A stretch of 64,000 nt of DNA, from positions 186,001-250,000 of the forward strand of contig NZ_JAOQNS010000001.1 in the NCBI RefSeq assembly GCF_025961475.1, in the 5' to 3' direction. A program made the position numbers and the translations under genes. Below, one piece after another: positions 55,799 through 64,000 of this stretch. Within the stretch, counting starts at the first letter, position 1; each line of letters opens with the position of its first letter. The notes beneath the pieces were generated by a model, which was not told where the DNA came from, did no database searches, and saw only the letters and a program-made list of their open reading frames with translations. Source of the stretch: Rhodobium gokarnense. Lineage in GTDB: Bacteria > Pseudomonadota > Alphaproteobacteria > Rhizobiales > Rhodobiaceae.

Positions 55799-56040
55799 AC
55801 TGGATCGAGATCGTCAGCATCTTTTCCGCCGCCATCGCCGTTTCCTTCGGCGCCATCGGGCCGGCGCTCGGCGAGGGGCGGGCCGTGGCCGCGGCGATGG
55901 ACGCCATCGCCCGCCAACCGGATGCCGCCGGCACCCTTTCGCGGACGCTCTTCGTCGGCCTTGCCATGATCGAGACGATGGCGATCTATTGCCTCGTCAT
56001 CGCCCTCCTGGTGCTCTTCGCCAACCCGTTCACCTCGTAA
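55795..56040 (+). CDS. atpE: N-type ATP synthase subunit c
   Basis: 81 residues, a helical hairpin with the RQP loop at 40-42. The ion site is P23, E27 and E60-T61 with Y65. Against the Ilyobacter sodium ring these are P28, Q32, E65, S66 and Y70, so the first-helix Gln is a second Glu here. Most sodium ligands remain, but a two-carboxylate site has been associated with protons in another N-type ring. Ion choice is left open. ATGA-coupled to atpB. Confidence 0.93.
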   Translation: MNWIEIVSIFSAAIAVSFGAIGPALGEGRAVAAAMDAIARQPDAAGTLSRTLFVGLAMIETMAIYCLVIALLVLFANPFTS

Positions 56041-56056
56041 GGATCGGCGCGCCGCC

Positions 56057-56800
56057 ATGCAGATCGACTGGTGGACGCTCGGGCTGCAGACCGTCAACGC
56101 CCTCGTTCTCGTCTGGCTGCTGGCGCGGTTCCTGTTCCGGCCGGTGGCAAAAATCCTCGCGGAACGCCGGGCCGAGGCTGAAAAGACGCTGGATGACGCC
56201 GCAGCCGCACGAAAGGCCGCCGAAGACGAACGGGACAAGGCCAAGGCCGAGGCGGCAAAGACAGCTTCGAGCCGCGCTGCGATCCTCGGCGCCGCGCAGA
56301 AGGAGGCCGAGAAACAGAAGGCATCGCTGATGGCTGCCGCGCGGGCAGACGCCGACAAGCTGCGCGCCGAGGCGAAGGCCGCGATCGCCGGCGAGCGGCG
56401 GGCCGAGGAGAAAAAGATGAGCGCGCGGGCCGGCCGGCTGTCGGTCGATATCGCCAGGCGGCTGCTGGACCGGCTTCCGGAAGAGGCGCGCATCGCCGGC
56501 TTCATCGGCGGCCTCGCCGAGGGCGTTGCGGCCCTGCCGGAGGCGGCGCGGGCCGAACTGGCCGATGGCGCCGGACCGATGACCCTCACCGCTCCGCGTG
56601 CGCTCAATGACGACGAGAAAGCCGCCTGCGAAAGCGCCCTCGCAAAGGCGCTCGGGCGCGAGGTGGACATTAATGTTGCGGTCGACCCGGACCTTATCGC
56701 CGGGCTGGAACTCACCGGCCGCCATGCGTCCGTGCGCAACAGTTTCCGGGCCGACCTGGAACACCTTCAAGCGGAGCTGACACGCCATGACGACGCCTGA
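56057..56800 (+). CDS. atpF: N-type ATP synthase subunit b with delta-like C-terminal domain
   Basis: 247 residues, longer than the usual 160. One N-terminal span ([27 protein letters not shown]), a charged coiled coil to about 150, then a C-terminal part ([67 protein letters not shown]) that looks like the end of subunit delta (OSCP). No separate atpH gene is present in the operon, which supports a b-delta fusion. The end overlaps the atpA start by 14 bases. Confidence 0.9.
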   Translation: MQIDWWTLGLQTVNALVLVWLLARFLFRPVAKILAERRAEAEKTLDDAAAARKAAEDERDKAKAEAAKTASSRAAILGAAQKEAEKQKASLMAAARADADKLRAEAKAAIAGERRAEEKKMSARAGRLSVDIARRLLDRLPEEARIAGFIGGLAEGVAALPEAARAELADGAGPMTLTAPRALNDDEKAACESALAKALGREVDINVAVDPDLIAGLELTGRHASVRNSFRADLEHLQAELTRHDDA

Positions 56801-58319
56801 CCCGACCGGTGAGACATGGCTGGAACGCCGCCGCGACACGGTCGCCTCGGCGAAGCTCGGACCGGAGGCGGAGACCGTCGGCCGCGTGGAGAGCGTCGGC
56901 GACGGCATCGCCTTCGTCTCCGGGCTGCCGGATGCGCGGCTCGACGAGCTGCTGCGCTTCGAGGGCGACCGCTACGGCTTCGCGCTGACCCTCGACGAGG
57001 ATCGGATCGCCGCCGTTATCCTCGACGAGGCAACCGAGATCACGGCGGGCATGCGGGTGACCGGGACGGGCGAGGTGGTGCGCGTGCCGGTGGGCGAGGG
57101 GCTGCTCGGCCGCGTTGTCGATCCGCTCGGCCGGCCGCTCGACAGCGACGCGCCGATTGCGGCAACTGAACGCCATCCGATCGAAAGGCCGGCGCCGGCC
57201 ATCGTCGACCGCGATCTCGTTGCGGCGCCGGTGGAGACCGGCGTCCTCGTCGTCGATGCGCTCTTTGCCCTCGGCCGCGGCCAGCGCGAACTGATCATCG
57301 GCGACCGGGCCACCGGCAAGACGGCGCTCGCGGTCGACGCCATCATCAATCAGCGCGACAGCGACATGATCTGCGTCTATGTCGCCGTCGGCCAGCGCGC
57401 CTCGGCGATCGAACGGGTGATCGACGCGGTGCGCGCGCACGGGGCGCCGGAGCGCTGCATCTTCGTCGTCGCGCCGGCCGCCGTCGCGCCCGGCCTGCAG
57501 TGGATCGCGCCCTTTGCCGGCTTCACCATGGCCGAGTATTTCCGCGACCGGGGCGGCCATGCCCTCATCGTCGTCGACGACATGATGAAGCACGCCGCCA
57601 CCCACCGCGAGCTCGCCCTCCTGACCCGCGAGGCGCCGGGCCGCGAGGCCTATCCGGGCGACATTTTTTACGTCCATGCCCGCATGCTGGAGCGGGCGGC
57701 GAAGCTTTCGGAAAAGCTCGGCGGCGGTTCGCTGACGGCGCTGCCGATCGCCGAGACCGATGCGGGGAACCTTTCCGCCTATATCCCGACCAACCTCATT
57801 TCCATCACCGACGGCCAGATCGTGCTGGATTCCCGGCTCTTTGCCGCGAACCAGCGGCCGGCCGTCGATGTCGGCCTTTCGGTCAGCCGCGTCGGCGGCA
57901 AGGCACAGAAACCGGCGCTCCGCGACGTCTCCGGCCGGGTCCGGCTCGACTACGCCCAGTTCCTGGAACTGGAGATGTTCACGCGCTTCGGCGGCCTGTC
58001 GGACACCCGCGTCAAGGCGCAGATCGCCCGCGGCGAGGCCATCCGGGCGCTGCTCACCCAGCCGCGGTTCTCCCCGCTGCGGCTTGCCGACGAGGTGGCG
58101 CTGCTCGCCGCGCTCGCCGAGGGCGTTTTCGATGCGGTGCCGGCTGAGGTCGTCGAAGCGGTGCGCGGACGGCTTTCCGGCCATCTCGACGCCCAGGCTT
58201 CAGGCGCGGTTGCGGCGCTCAAGGAGACGGGCGAGCTGACGGCAGAGACGCGATCCACACTCGTCGAGGCCGTGCAGGCGCTGGTGGCGGACATCGTGGC
58301 GGAAAGGCCGGCGCCATGA
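56787..58319 (+). CDS. atpA: N-type ATP synthase subunit alpha
   Basis: 510 residues. P-loop GDRATGKT at 172-179. Regulatory-site and family landmarks are [47 protein letters not shown] and [44 protein letters not shown] with the conserved SRVGG arginine finger. Non-catalytic F1 subunit. ATG 56787 lies inside the end of atpF; the stop overlaps atpG (ATGA). Confidence 0.94.
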   Translation: MTTPDPTGETWLERRRDTVASAKLGPEAETVGRVESVGDGIAFVSGLPDARLDELLRFEGDRYGFALTLDEDRIAAVILDEATEITAGMRVTGTGEVVRVPVGEGLLGRVVDPLGRPLDSDAPIAATERHPIERPAPAIVDRDLVAAPVETGVLVVDALFALGRGQRELIIGDRATGKTALAVDAIINQRDSDMICVYVAVGQRASAIERVIDAVRAHGAPERCIFVVAPAAVAPGLQWIAPFAGFTMAEYFRDRGGHALIVVDDMMKHAATHRELALLTREAPGREAYPGDIFYVHARMLERAAKLSEKLGGGSLTALPIAETDAGNLSAYIPTNLISITDGQIVLDSRLFAANQRPAVDVGLSVSRVGGKAQKPALRDVSGRVRLDYAQFLELEMFTRFGGLSDTRVKAQIARGEAIRALLTQPRFSPLRLADEVALLAALAEGVFDAVPAEVVEAVRGRLSGHLDAQASGAVAALKETGELTAETRSTLVEAVQALVADIVAERPAP

Positions 58320-59182
58320 CCGGGCGGCTCAGCGAGGTCGATGAGCGGATCGGCAGCGTCCGGCAATTGAAGGCCGTGATCACCGCCATGCGCGGCATCG
58401 CCGCGGCGCGGGCCCAGGAGGCCAAGGCCCATCTTGCCGGCATCCGCGCCTATGCCGAGACGGTCGGCGGGGCCATCGGCGATGCCCTCGCGCTGATGCC
58501 GGACGTCGACGGACACGTTTCTGGCGACGCGGCGGCGGGGCGGCGCCTGGTGATCGCGCTCTCCTCCGAACAGGGTTTTGTCGGCACCTTCAACGAGCGG
58601 GTGCTCGATGCTGCGGCGAAGCATCTGAAAGGGACAGAGGCGGCAGAGCTTTTTCTTGTCGGCGATCGGGGACTGATGGCGGCCTCGGAGCGCGATCTGG
58701 ACGTTTCCTGGTCGGCGCCGATGGCCGCCCATGTGGACGAGACCCAAGGCCTCGCCAACCGGCTCGCCGATGCGGTCCTGAAGCGGCTCTCGGCGGGCGT
58801 CACCGCGGTGACGGTGGTCCATGCCGTTCCCGCCGACGGGGGCGGCGCCGTCGCGCTCGTGGACCGCAGCCTGGTGCCGCTCGATTTCGACCGGTTCCCG
58901 GTCCGGGCCCGGGGCATCCCGCCGCTGGTCACCCAGGATCCGCAAACGCTGATCGCGCAGCTCGCCGACGAGTACCTCTTTGCCGAACTCTCGGAGGCGA
59001 TCATGCTCTCCTTTGCCGCGGAGAACGAGGCGCGGATGCGGGCGATGATCGCCGCCCGCCACAATGTGGACGAGCGCCTCGACGACCTCACCGGCCTCTA
59101 CCGGCGCCTGCGCCAGGACGAGATCACCGACGAGATCATCGAACTCGCGTCCGGCGCCGCCGCGGGAGCGGACGCCCGATAG
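58316..59182 (+). CDS. atpG: N-type ATP synthase subunit gamma
   Basis: 288 residues. N-terminal helix [49 protein letters not shown] and C-terminal helix [55 protein letters not shown] form the rotor coiled coil; the middle Rossmann-like part contains [20 protein letters not shown]. Last gene of the operon, followed by a terminator. Confidence 0.92.
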   Translation: MTGRLSEVDERIGSVRQLKAVITAMRGIAAARAQEAKAHLAGIRAYAETVGGAIGDALALMPDVDGHVSGDAAAGRRLVIALSSEQGFVGTFNERVLDAAAKHLKGTEAAELFLVGDRGLMAASERDLDVSWSAPMAAHVDETQGLANRLADAVLKRLSAGVTAVTVVHAVPADGGGAVALVDRSLVPLDFDRFPVRARGIPPLVTQDPQTLIAQLADEYLFAELSEAIMLSFAAENEARMRAMIAARHNVDERLDDLTGLYRRLRQDEITDEIIELASGAAAGADAR

Positions 59183-59238
59183 CGGGCTGGTGCAGTGCGG
59201 CGTAAGACCACGCTTCAGGAAGGGGTTAATGGCGGCTG

Positions 59239-59267
59239 CCTGCGGCCGGCGCGGAACCGCAGGTTTT
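59239..59267 (+). terminator. Terminator of the N-ATPase operon
   Basis: CCTGCGG and CCGCAGG form seven pairs around an 11-base loop, followed at once by TTTTGTGT. It begins 57 bases after the atpG stop. Confidence 0.65.
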
Positions 59268-59279
59268 GTGTGCGCCGCG

Positions 59280-59392
59280 GCATGTGTATCACATTAGGAC
59301 ATGTATGCATAAGTAAATGCTATTTGATATTATAGCAGAGCCGGAACACACTTCAAAAAAACAACAACACCATTCCAGCAGAAGGGGTGAAC
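59280..59392 (+). promoter_or_regulatory. AT-rich promoter region of the pyroglutamyl-peptidase/ABC operon
   Basis: Sharp drop in GC content relative to both sides. TATTAT at 59328-59333 is a possible -10 box without a good -35. An A-rich leader and GAAGGGGTGA (ribosome site) precede the first gene. Confidence 0.4.
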
Positions 59393-60037
59393 GTGACGGC
59401 CGAACCGACGATTCTGGTGGCCGCCTACGGTGCGTGGGCGAAGGCTGAAAACAATCCCGCAACATTGACCTTACGGGCCGTGGCGGGCCGCGACTGGTCC
59501 GGCATCAACCTCGTTCCGCTCGAGGTGCCGGTGCTGACCGACCGGCTGACGGACACGATCGAGGCGGCGCTCGCAGAGCACAAGCCCGACGTCTGGCTCG
59601 GCATCGGCCTTGCCCCCGGGGCGACGACGATGCGGGCGGAAATGCTCGGCACCAACTGGCGTGATTTCGACGTGCCGGACGCGTCCGGCAACTGCCTTGA
59701 GGGCGTTCCGGTCATTAAGGGCGCGCCGACGGCCTACGCCGCCACGATCCCGAACCGGCGCATCGTCACGGCGATCCGCGCGGCGGGCATTCCGGCGATC
59801 GTCTCCTATGCCGCCGGCAATCATCTGTGCAATCAGATGCTGTTCACGGTGAGCCATCTCGTCGCCGAGCGCGGATTGCCGATGAAATGCGGCTTCCTGC
59901 ACGTGCCGTTCACGCCCGAGCATGTGGCAAAGCATTGCGATCCGCACCATCCGGAACCGTCGATGGCGCTTTCCATGATGGCGGACGCCGTTTCCATCGC
60001 CCTTGGCGAGATCATCGCGGACTGGGGTGCTGCGTGA
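59393..60037 (+). CDS. Pyroglutamyl-peptidase I-like protein (peptidase C15)
   Basis: 214 residues, the C15 size. The expected triad of Pcp enzymes is present with a constant +3 offset: E83 (RAEMLGTNWRDFDVPD), C146 (VSYAAGNHLCNQMLFTVSHLV) and H170 (GFLHVPFTPEH). Such cysteine peptidases remove N-terminal pyroglutamate. The N terminus ILVAAYGAWAKAENNPA differs from the usual FGGxxxNPS, so substrate preference may differ. GTG 59393 is five bases after GGGG; GTG 59387 is in frame too. It precedes a polyamine-type ABC importer by 70 bases, suggesting the operon handles a pyroglutamyl or lactam compound. Confidence 0.85.
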   Translation: MTAEPTILVAAYGAWAKAENNPATLTLRAVAGRDWSGINLVPLEVPVLTDRLTDTIEAALAEHKPDVWLGIGLAPGATTMRAEMLGTNWRDFDVPDASGNCLEGVPVIKGAPTAYAATIPNRRIVTAIRAAGIPAIVSYAAGNHLCNQMLFTVSHLVAERGLPMKCGFLHVPFTPEHVAKHCDPHHPEPSMALSMMADAVSIALGEIIADWGAA

Positions 60038-60107
60038 TGCGTTCCCCGATCGCCTTTGCCGCCGCGCCGGCCCGCACCGTCGATCCCCCCGAGACAGCGC
60101 CACGGCC

Positions 60108-61169
60108 ATGAGCGAGCCCATTCTCGAACTGCGCGGGCTGCACAAGCGCTTCGGGACGGCGGTTCCCGCGGACGACTTCTCCATGGACGTGGACCGGGGC
60201 GAGTTCTTCACCATGCTCGGCCCCAGCGGCTCCGGCAAATCGACCATCCTCAGGATGATCGCCGGGCTGGAATATCCCGACCGCGGCAGCATCGTCATCA
60301 ACGGGCGGGACATGACCCGCGTGCCGCCCTGGGACCGCCATCTCGGCATGGTGTTCCAGAACTATGCCATCTTCCCGCATCTCGATGTCGGCCAGAACGT
60401 CGCCTATGGCCTGCGCAAGACCGGCACGTCGAAGGTCAATGCCAAGGCGCGGGTGGAATCCCTGCTTGCCCTCGTCGGCCTTGAGGGTTTTGGGGAGCGC
60501 AACGTTGCCCAGCTTTCCGGCGGCGAGCAGCAGCGGGTGGCGATCGCCCGGGCGCTGGCGCCGAACCCGTCGATCCTGCTCCTCGACGAGCCGCTGTCGG
60601 CGCTCGATGAAAAGATCCGGCGCGAGATGCAGGACGAGTTGCGCAACATCCACCAGCGCACCGGCACCACCTTCATCTACGTCACCCACGACCAGGAAGA
60701 AGCGCTGACGATGAGCGACCGGGTCGCGGTCCTCAATGCCGGGGCCTACGTCCAGTGCGACACGCCGAAGGAGATCTTCCGCTATCCGCGGACGCCCTTC
60801 GTCGCCCACTTCTTCCGTGGCTGCAACGTGTTGCAGGCGGAGTACCGGCGCCGCGACGACAAGGTTTTCGTGGCGCTCGCCGGCGCCGAGGCCGAGGTCG
60901 ATCCGCGCGGGCGGGACCTTTCCTCAGGCTGCCTTGCGATCCGCGGCGAGACCGTCCATTTCGGCCCGCCGGCCGCGACCTCCGACATGGCGCTCAACGC
61001 CACTATCGAGGCGATCACCTATCGCGGCCTCTACAGCAACTACCATTTGAAGCTTGCCGACGGCCAGACGCTGGAAGCGACGCTTTCCCAGCGCAGTCCG
61101 ATGGCCGTCGGAGACACCGTCTACATCTCCATTCACGCCGACAATCTCGTCGTGCTTGAGCCGGATTGA
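60108..61169 (+). CDS. ABC transporter ATP-binding protein, PotA/FbpC type
   Basis: 353 residues. Walker A LGPSGSGKST, Q-loop MVFQNYAIFPHL, signature LSGGEQQRVAIARAL, Walker B ILLLDEPLSALD, switch His [15 protein letters not shown] domain follows from about 275 (CLAIRGETVHFGPP; ATIEAITYRGLYSNYHLKLADGQTLEA). Motor of the importer formed with the next three genes. ATG 60108 gives the family N terminus; the ribosome site is weak. Confidence 0.93.
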   Translation: MSEPILELRGLHKRFGTAVPADDFSMDVDRGEFFTMLGPSGSGKSTILRMIAGLEYPDRGSIVINGRDMTRVPPWDRHLGMVFQNYAIFPHLDVGQNVAYGLRKTGTSKVNAKARVESLLALVGLEGFGERNVAQLSGGEQQRVAIARALAPNPSILLLDEPLSALDEKIRREMQDELRNIHQRTGTTFIYVTHDQEEALTMSDRVAVLNAGAYVQCDTPKEIFRYPRTPFVAHFFRGCNVLQAEYRRRDDKVFVALAGAEAEVDPRGRDLSSGCLAIRGETVHFGPPAATSDMALNATIEAITYRGLYSNYHLKLADGQTLEATLSQRSPMAVGDTVYISIHADNLVVLEPD

Positions 61170-61259
61170 GGCCCAGAGACAATGGACCCGGTCCACCCCT
61201 TCCCGCGTGATCGGACCCTTCCCCCGATCACTGTCCTTCCAAGAGCCAGGGAGTCCCTC

Positions 61260-62447
61260 ATGTCAGACTTTTCGCGTTTCACGCCGCAGCTCGACCGGCG
61301 CTCATTCCTGAAAACCACCGGCCTCGTCGGCGCCGCCGCGCTCGCCGGCAGCTTTGCGCCGTTTTCCGCCCTTGCCGCGGACGGCACCGTGACCATCGCC
61401 GATATCGGCGTCGGCGATCCGGGCGGCGACTGGTCGAAGTTCAAGGCCGCCACCGGCAAGGACGTCAATCTGGTCTCGATCGGCAATGCGCCGTCGGCCG
61501 TCGTCAACCAGTTGCTCGCCGGCGGCGGGCAGAAGACGTTCGACCTCATCAACATCGTCGGCGGCATGCAGAAGCCGCTCGCCGAGGCGGACCTGATCGA
61601 GGTCATCGACACCTCCAAGATGCCGAACTTTGCCAAGAACACCTATATCGACACCTATCTCGCCGAGGGTTCGCCGGGCTTCGACTTCATCGGCTATGAC
61701 GGCACGCTCTATGGCGTTCCGACCGTCCTGCAGGCGGATTCCTTCGGCTACCTGCCGGACAAGACCGGCGAGATCGACAGCTACGGCGCGTTCTTCGATC
61801 CGAAGTTCAAGGGCTTCGTCGCCCTTGAGGACAACTACACGACGACCGGCCAGAAGACCGCGCTCTACCTGAAGGCCAACAAGCTGGTCGACATCGAGGA
61901 CCCGGGCGACATGACGCCGTCGGAGCTGAAGAGCGTCATCGACTTCCTGATCGAGAAGAAGAAGGAAGGCCAGTTCCGGCTCATCTGGTCGGGCTTCGAG
62001 CAGGGCGTCAACCTCCTCACCAGCCAGGAAATCTACGTCATGGACTGCTGGGAGCCGATGGTCTTCGTCGCCCGCGACAAGGGCGTCAACGTCAAATATG
62101 CCTCGCCGAAGGAAGGCTACCTCCTGTGGGCGATGGCCGCCTATCTGGTCAACAACCCGGACCGCAGCGAGGAAGAAACCGACGCCGCCTACGCGCTGCT
62201 CGATTTCATGCTCGGCCCCTGGTACGGCGCCAAGATCACCGGCATGCGCGGCTACATGACCAATCCGATGGCGGCGGAATATGCGGCCGCCCATCCGGAC
62301 GAGTTCTCCAAGGAAGAGGCGGAGAAAATCGCGGCCATCGATGCCCGGGTGAAGGAAAAGTTCGCCTATGGCGGCACCTGGCAGAACCGCTGGCCGACCC
62401 ATGTCGAGGCATACGAAGAGGAGTGGCAGCGCTTCAAGGCCGCATAG
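61260..62447 (+). CDS. ABC transporter substrate-binding protein, PotD-like, Tat signal
   Basis: 395 residues. The N terminus MSDFSRFTPQLDRRSFLKTTGLVGAAALAGSFAPFSALA has DRRSFLK, a near-perfect twin-arginine motif, so the folded protein is exported by Tat. The mature part has PSAVVNQLLAGGGQKTFDLINIVGG, YDGTLYGVPTVLQADSFGYLPD, ENLYTTTGQ-type hinge EDNYTTTG and VYVMDCWEP-like IYVMDCWEPMVF, the layout of spermidine/putrescine-type (SBP family 8/13) receptors. AGGGAG lies seven bases before ATG 61260. Confidence 0.9.
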   Translation: MSDFSRFTPQLDRRSFLKTTGLVGAAALAGSFAPFSALAADGTVTIADIGVGDPGGDWSKFKAATGKDVNLVSIGNAPSAVVNQLLAGGGQKTFDLINIVGGMQKPLAEADLIEVIDTSKMPNFAKNTYIDTYLAEGSPGFDFIGYDGTLYGVPTVLQADSFGYLPDKTGEIDSYGAFFDPKFKGFVALEDNYTTTGQKTALYLKANKLVDIEDPGDMTPSELKSVIDFLIEKKKEGQFRLIWSGFEQGVNLLTSQEIYVMDCWEPMVFVARDKGVNVKYASPKEGYLLWAMAAYLVNNPDRSEEETDAAYALLDFMLGPWYGAKITGMRGYMTNPMAAEYAAAHPDEFSKEEAEKIAAIDARVKEKFAYGGTWQNRWPTHVEAYEEEWQRFKAA

Positions 62448-62505
62448 GCCCGGCTGCGTAACCTCCCATCCAGCATGCGGGCACGCCGATCTTGAGGACA
62501 CCACG

Positions 62506-63381
62506 ATGAAAAGCATCCGTTTCGACGCTCTTCTTCGCGTCCTCGTGCTCGGCCTGCCGCTCCTTCTGGTGGCGATCCTGATCCTCGGCCCGCTGGGGAT
62601 CATGGTCGCCGTCAGTTTCTGGAAGAAGACGGGATTTGCCATGGTCCCGGATTTTACATGGCATGCCTATGCGACGTTCCTCTCCGGGGTCCGGATCGAG
62701 GTCTTCTGGCGCAGCCTCTGGGTGGCGGCCTCGTCCACCGTCCTGATGCTGCTGATCGCCTATCCGCTCGCCTATATCGTCGCCAAGAAGGTGCGGCCGA
62801 CCTTGGTCGGGGTGACGCTGTTCCTGTTCTCCGTACCCTTCCTCGTCAACTTCATCATCCGCACCTTTTCCTGGTCGGACATCCTCGGCCGCAGCGGCTT
62901 CGTCAACAGCGCGCTGATGGGGCTCGGCCTCACCGATGCGCCGCTCGACTGGTTGCTCTACAGCGATTTCGCGGTCTATCTGGGGCTCGTCACGGCCTAT
63001 ATGCCGTTCATGATCTTTCCGATCTGGCTGTCGCTGTCGGGCACCGACAAGCGCTACGAGCAGGCGAGCTGGGTGCTCGGCGAGGGCCGTCTGATGACCT
63101 TCTGGCGGGTGACGCTGCCGCTGTCGCTGCCGGGCGTCTTTGCCGCCGCCATCTTCGGCTTCGTCGGCGCCTTCGGCGAATTCGCCGTCTCCGTCATCCT
63201 CGGCGGCACCGGCTACCAGCTTCTCGGCAACTCCATCATCTCCTCGCTCAACGTCATCAACTATCCGCTGGCCTCGGCGATGTCGACGTTCTCCGTCGTC
63301 GTCATGCTGGCGCTGCTGGTGGCGTGGTTTTATTTCTTCGATTTGCGCCTCTTCCTCGGCAAGATCATGGGGCGCCGATGA
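62506..63381 (+). CDS. ABC transporter permease, PotB type
   Basis: 291 residues, six spans. First span VLVLGLPLLLVAILILGPLGIMVAVSF, then WRSLWVAASSTVLMLLIAYPLAYIVAKKVRP and PFLVNFIIRTFSWSDILGRSGFVNSAL, typical of PotB/PotH. The EAA loop is YEQASWVLGEGRLMTFWRVTLPLSLPGV near residue 185. GAGGA precedes ATG 62506. Coupled to the next permease (ATGA). Confidence 0.93.
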   Translation: MKSIRFDALLRVLVLGLPLLLVAILILGPLGIMVAVSFWKKTGFAMVPDFTWHAYATFLSGVRIEVFWRSLWVAASSTVLMLLIAYPLAYIVAKKVRPTLVGVTLFLFSVPFLVNFIIRTFSWSDILGRSGFVNSALMGLGLTDAPLDWLLYSDFAVYLGLVTAYMPFMIFPIWLSLSGTDKRYEQASWVLGEGRLMTFWRVTLPLSLPGVFAAAIFGFVGAFGEFAVSVILGGTGYQLLGNSIISSLNVINYPLASAMSTFSVVVMLALLVAWFYFFDLRLFLGKIMGRR

Positions 63382-64000
63382 CGACGCCGGCACCGACATC
63401 CGCGCAGCGCGCCGCCAACGGCCTCGTCTGGGGCTTCGTCGCCCTGGTGCTCGTCTTCCTCTATGCGCCGATGGTGCCGCCGGTGCTGCGCTCGTTCGCC
63501 GGTGCCTCGGCGGAGACCGGCGGTCTGTTCGTCAGCTACCGGGCGATTTTTGAGGACCCGCTCCTCATCGGCGGCATCTGGAACACCGTCATGATCGGCG
63601 CCATCGTCGCCGTGGTTACGCCCGTTCTGGCACTGGCGATCGCCCAGGCGCTGCGCGAATGGCAGAAGCCGCGGCTGATCCTCGGCCTCGTGCTGTTGCC
63701 GCTGTTCGTTCCCGGCGTCAGCATGGGCGTTGCCATGGCCGTGTTCTTCAAGGTGCTCGGCGTCGAGCCGTCGCTGCTCACCATGAGCGTCGTCCAGATC
63801 CTCTGGGCGCTGCCGTTCGCGACGCTGGTCATCATGACGGTGATGGCGAGTTTCGAGCAGACCTATCTGGAGGCCGCCTATGTGCTCGGCTCCAACCGCT
63901 TCGCCGCGTTCTGGAAGGTGGAGCTGCCCTGCATCCGCCAGGGGCTGTTCGGGGCGGCGGCGTTCTCGCTGATCCTCTCCTTCAACGAGACCATCCGCAC
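63378..64000 (+). CDS. ABC transporter permease, PotC type (3' partial)
   Basis: The first 207 codons of a second permease, cut by the window end. Spans include ANGLVWGFVALVLVFLYAPMVPPVL, GIWNTVMIGAIVAVVTPVLALAIAQAL and ILGLVLLPLFVPGVSMGVAMAVFF. The EAA loop QTYLEAAYVLGSNRFAAFWKVELPCIRQG is complete. Partner of the 62506 product. Confidence 0.9.
   Translation, partial: MTTPAPTSAQRAANGLVWGFVALVLVFLYAPMVPPVLRSFAGASAETGGLFVSYRAIFEDPLLIGGIWNTVMIGAIVAVVTPVLALAIAQALREWQKPRLILGLVLLPLFVPGVSMGVAMAVFFKVLGVEPSLLTMSVVQILWALPFATLVIMTVMASFEQTYLEAAYVLGSNRFAAFWKVELPCIRQGLFGAAAFSLILSFNETIR

Overview
This is a GC-rich, almost gap-free chromosomal segment. Its gene families (an AapJQM-type amino-acid importer, TTT, TRAP and Dpp-type uptake systems, a class I PHA synthase with a phasin, and an N-type ATP synthase operon) suggest a metabolically versatile alphaproteobacterium, probably of the order Hyphomicrobiales. 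That placement is inferred from gene content and protein style, not from an rRNA gene. I saw no rRNA, tRNA, IS element, phage gene or CRISPR array. Both edges cut genes: an ABC ATPase at the left and an ABC permease at the right.

Layout. (1) 1-651: end of a MalK-type ABC ATPase. (2) 680-7428, minus strand: six-gene amino-acid/keto-acid operon (periplasmic binding protein, two permeases, PLP aminotransferase, ketopantoate-reductase-like enzyme, AEC carrier), divergent from a LysR regulator (7681-8616) that is followed by a RidA-type protein and a DadA-like FAD oxidoreductase (8900-10531). (3) 10509-21643: GH3 glycosidase, amidase and isochorismatase-like hydrolase on the minus strand, facing a Dpp-type ABC operon with an AbrB-family membrane protein and a GntR/FCD regulator. 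(4) 21749-25751, minus: PhoX-like phosphatase, exported rubredoxin and exported diheme protein, with a Pho-box-like site upstream. (5) 26076-28163: histidine phosphatase and a DUF2778 envelope protein. (6) 28581-37787: complete D-glucarate/galactarate pathway to glycerate (TctCBA transporter, GarD, GudD, GarL, GarR, LacI regulator) around one divergent control region. (7) 37973-41230: ammonium transporter fused to PAS-GGDEF-EAL. (8) 41243-48979: NAD(P)-binding protein, LysR, TRAP transporter, D-aminoacylase-like amidohydrolase and DegT-type aminotransferase. (9) 48976-59182: EamA transporter, phasin, PHA synthase, then the nine-gene N-ATPase operon atpDCQRBEFAG. (10) 59393-64000: pyroglutamyl-peptidase-like protein and a PotABCD-type ABC importer running off the end.

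How it fits together. Most of the window is nutrient acquisition coupled to first-step catabolism, each module with its own regulator gene and, in several cases, visible palindromic operators. The modules handle amino acids and D-amino-acid derivatives, amides, sugar diacids and organic phosphate; storage (PHA), energy conversion (a second, N-type ATPase) and an ammonium-sensing c-di-GMP protein complete it. The least familiar parts are the PhoX-rubredoxin-diheme operon, the Amt-GGDEF-EAL fusion and the amidase/isochorismatase/Dpp locus. None can be called undescribed without a database search.
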